Source: Paramacrobiotus metropolitanus
Taxonomy: Eukaryota > Tardigrada > Eutardigrada > Parachela > Macrobiotidae
Reading direction: 5' to 3'
Assembly: GCF_019649055.1 (NCBI RefSeq)
Contig: NW_026570243.1
Coordinates: 372,001-436,000 of the forward strand
DNA length: 64,000 nt
The position numbers and the translations under genes are program-made. Positions 61,884 to 64,000 of this stretch are shown here, one piece after another (the stretch's first letter is position 1; the number at the start of each line of letters is the position of its first letter). The notes under the pieces are model-generated. The model made no database searches. It was not told where the DNA came from and saw nothing but the letters and a program-made list of their open reading frames with translations.

Positions 61884-64000
61884 CTACCAAACACCGCGTG
61901 TTGTATCACTAAAAAAGCAAACGGATTGGGATTATCTACAGGACGCTGCAGCTGGCTCTGCTAGCATACCTCGTTGGGTACGGATTCATGAGTGTTATCC
62001 CGCTGTTACTACCCACCCGGTTCTATTCGAGAAAAAAGCGCCCATGTCTTCTTCATCCAAAAGATGTCCTTTGGATGGTTGTTTTTTGAGTTTCAAAAAG
62101 CCATAATATAGTTTCCTAGACCATGTATATTAGACGTGTAAATGTACATGAAAAGGGGCTCCATAAGTATACTGAAACATGCCGCTCTAAAGACGGCGTG
62201 TTGTGCTCCGACGATGTCTAAAGCACATGCCGTAGAACCGGGCCATAGCTAAATATTTTTTACTTCCAAAAATTGTTGTAGCAAATGTATGCGAATTTAT
62301 GTAAGCATATACAGCGCTGCGCAAAAGTGCAAAGCAAAGCAAAAAAATAATATCCTGCAGAACCGCACTGTACAAGAACAGTATGCAAGAAGCATAGATG
62401 GTACTTTGCAGAATTTCACATTCGGATTATAACACTAATGTTTACATTTCACCTTTTCACTAAATCTTATTGCAATGTTTTCAGCATCAGTACAGTGTTA
62501 AATGTGAATATTGCATGATTACCTTTTTGTCGATCAGCAAGTCACTTACAAAATTTTAACTGATACCGCAATCGTAAACCGATATAATCGTATATAGAAC
62601 CGATTAATATTAATTGTGAGCACACTGCCAACAAAATGGGACACAAATCGCACAATTGCTCGTATGTATTTCTAAAAAGATGAACTCGCCCGGTATTTGC
62701 GTTTATATGTCGATATGAGTAATGTTGAAATTAATAATATCCGTAGGTATGTTTTCCTCTATAAAAAAAGCTATCAGGCTACGGACACTGCAGATTTTAG
62801 CGTGGTAACGAAAGTCAAAGGCATGCTATACCGCAACGTTAATGGGTCCAAGGAGGTTTGGGACAATAACGACTTTGTCGTACCAGCACAGGTACGGAAT
62901 CGTTTAGGTATCATTTACCAAATTCTTTTTGACTGATAATTAATCATAGCTATGCCCTAACGATTGTATTTTGTCTTCCGCGAAGCTAGGAAAGCAATGC
63001 GTTTTTTATCGCGACCAACATGGTTTACACTAGGAATCAAAGTCAAGGAATTTGTCCAGAGGTAACTCCGTGATGTACAGCAATAATTACTCACGTACAA
63101 ATACCGAAAACTAGGTTGTATAAACCTACAAAGCTTTAATAGTTTCTGTTATATCTGTACAGTTTAAACTGCTTGGGAATAAAAACATTAATAATGAGGA
63201 AAGCATATATAAAGCAGTTAAAATACAAGTAGTGCAATCAAATGGAGTAAATAAAATTAAGAAGGATAATTGCATTGTCGTGATTGCCCGTTGCCTAGCT
63301 TAACTGATTGCGCTGTCAAATTTCTTCAGTTTTGTGGTTTGTGATTCTCATGAATACAAGGTTTGCATTTTGTAAATGTCTTGGAAATGTGCAATTACAG
63401 GATGCCAATGTTGGAGTAGAAGGCATCGAATGTTCGGAAGATTTCGACTGCGAGAAGGGCAAACCAACCCCCTACGGAAACGGTATCAAGACCGGCAAAT
63501 GCGTCCAACGAACCGGCACTTGTGAAATTTCCGGTTGGTGCCCGACCGAAATTGACGATCCGCCATCGTATGTGCTGTGTACCATATGTGTCTTTATAAA
63601 TAACACGGCTTGGACGCCCTGGAATGAAGATCCGATTAATTGGAATTTATTTCAACAGGAAGCCGGTATTGAGTGGATTTGAGACGATAACCATATTAGT
63701 CAAAAATCACATCGCCTTCCAGAAGTTTAAGATTAAGCGGTACATACATAATACGCCCATTGATCGGCGGCGCTGGCGTATACACACTCATATTTCACCA
63801 CATGTGTCGTCTGTTTGCAGGCGGAATATTTTGTCCCACTTCACGCAAAAGTATCTCCAGACCTGCCGCTACGATCCAGATGATGATCCAAAATGTCCAA
63901 TATTTTCCGTCAAAGAAATTGTCAAATATGCTCAAGAGAAATTCGAAGATATGGCTGTTAAGGTAAGCTTTTAATTTTCGGCATATGTAATTATAAAGAA
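61884..64000 (+). CDS. P2X ATP-gated ion channel, N-terminal part, with a frameshift in the first recognised exon
   Basis: Trimeric ATP-gated cation channel subunit. Exons: 61884-61977, 62747-62891, 62990-63061, 63401-63567, 63659-63739 and 63821-63962; the rest lies beyond the window and the start is not resolved. Exon one has the cytosolic YQTPRVVSL with the conserved Thr-Pro-Arg, then, in another frame, RIGIIYRTLQLALLAYLVG (TM1). Later exons give YVFLYKKSYQ, the ATP-contacting TKVKG lysines, NQSQGICPE, GIECSEDFDC, GIKTGKCVQRTGTCEISGWC, ILVKNHIAFQKFKIKR and QTCRYDPDDDPKCPIF, matching the P2X ectodomain cysteine order. The two halves of exon one are out of frame by one base at an A6 run (61911-61916). 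Either an assembly indel or a disabled allele; every other join is in phase. Confidence 0.9.

Overview
This window is animal nuclear DNA: about 40% GC, genes split into many small exons by GT-AG introns (often 50-150 bp), and roughly sixteen protein-coding genes on both strands. The gene set (ABCC transporter, aldo-keto reductase, NVL, FKBP4/5-type co-chaperone, atlastin/GBP-like GTPase, rhomboid, Rab, CUEDC1, ISWI, aquaporin-11/12 type channel, P2X receptor) is metazoan. A P2X receptor in a compact invertebrate genome fits lineages such as tardigrades, since Drosophila and C. elegans lack P2X, but the species cannot be fixed from this sequence. I assembled gene models by hand from reading frame, splice sites and intron phase. 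Most add up to an uninterrupted frame; unresolved joins are stated.

Layout: 1-4597 (-) 5' half of an ABCC/MRP transporter; 6573-8616 (-) unrecognised 324-aa protein; 9823-11868 (-) aldo-keto reductase; 12706-13157 degenerate repeats with a possible cysteine-rich exon; 13600-18641 (-) NVL-type AAA ATPase, head-to-head with 19378-21752 (+) FKBP; 22142-23024 (-) small coiled-coil protein; 23678-28609 (-) atlastin/GBP-like GTPase with a 732-bp inverted-repeat element in an intron; 32369-35089 (+) rhomboid protease; 36625-37584 (+) intronless Rab; 38062-40617 and 41749-46335 (-) two tandem paralogous secreted glycoproteins; 48824-51726 (-) CUEDC1-like, head-to-head with 52461-58087 (+) ISWI; 58819-60369 (+) aquaporin; 61884-63962 (+) P2X receptor running off the window.

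The most unusual content is the tandem pair at 38-46 kb. Both genes start with a separate signal-peptide exon, end in a related domain with four matching cysteines, and share five consecutive intron phases (2,1,0,1,2). One copy has a very large Ala/Val/Pro/Asn-rich, sequon-rich, cysteine-free insert. I recognise no known family. The second strong oddity is a one-base frameshift in an A6 run inside the first recognisable P2X exon.

The genes are mostly unrelated housekeeping, signalling and membrane functions, as expected in an animal genome; only the glycoprotein pair is a genuine local cluster. NVL/FKBP and CUEDC1/ISWI each share a roughly 735-bp divergent promoter region.
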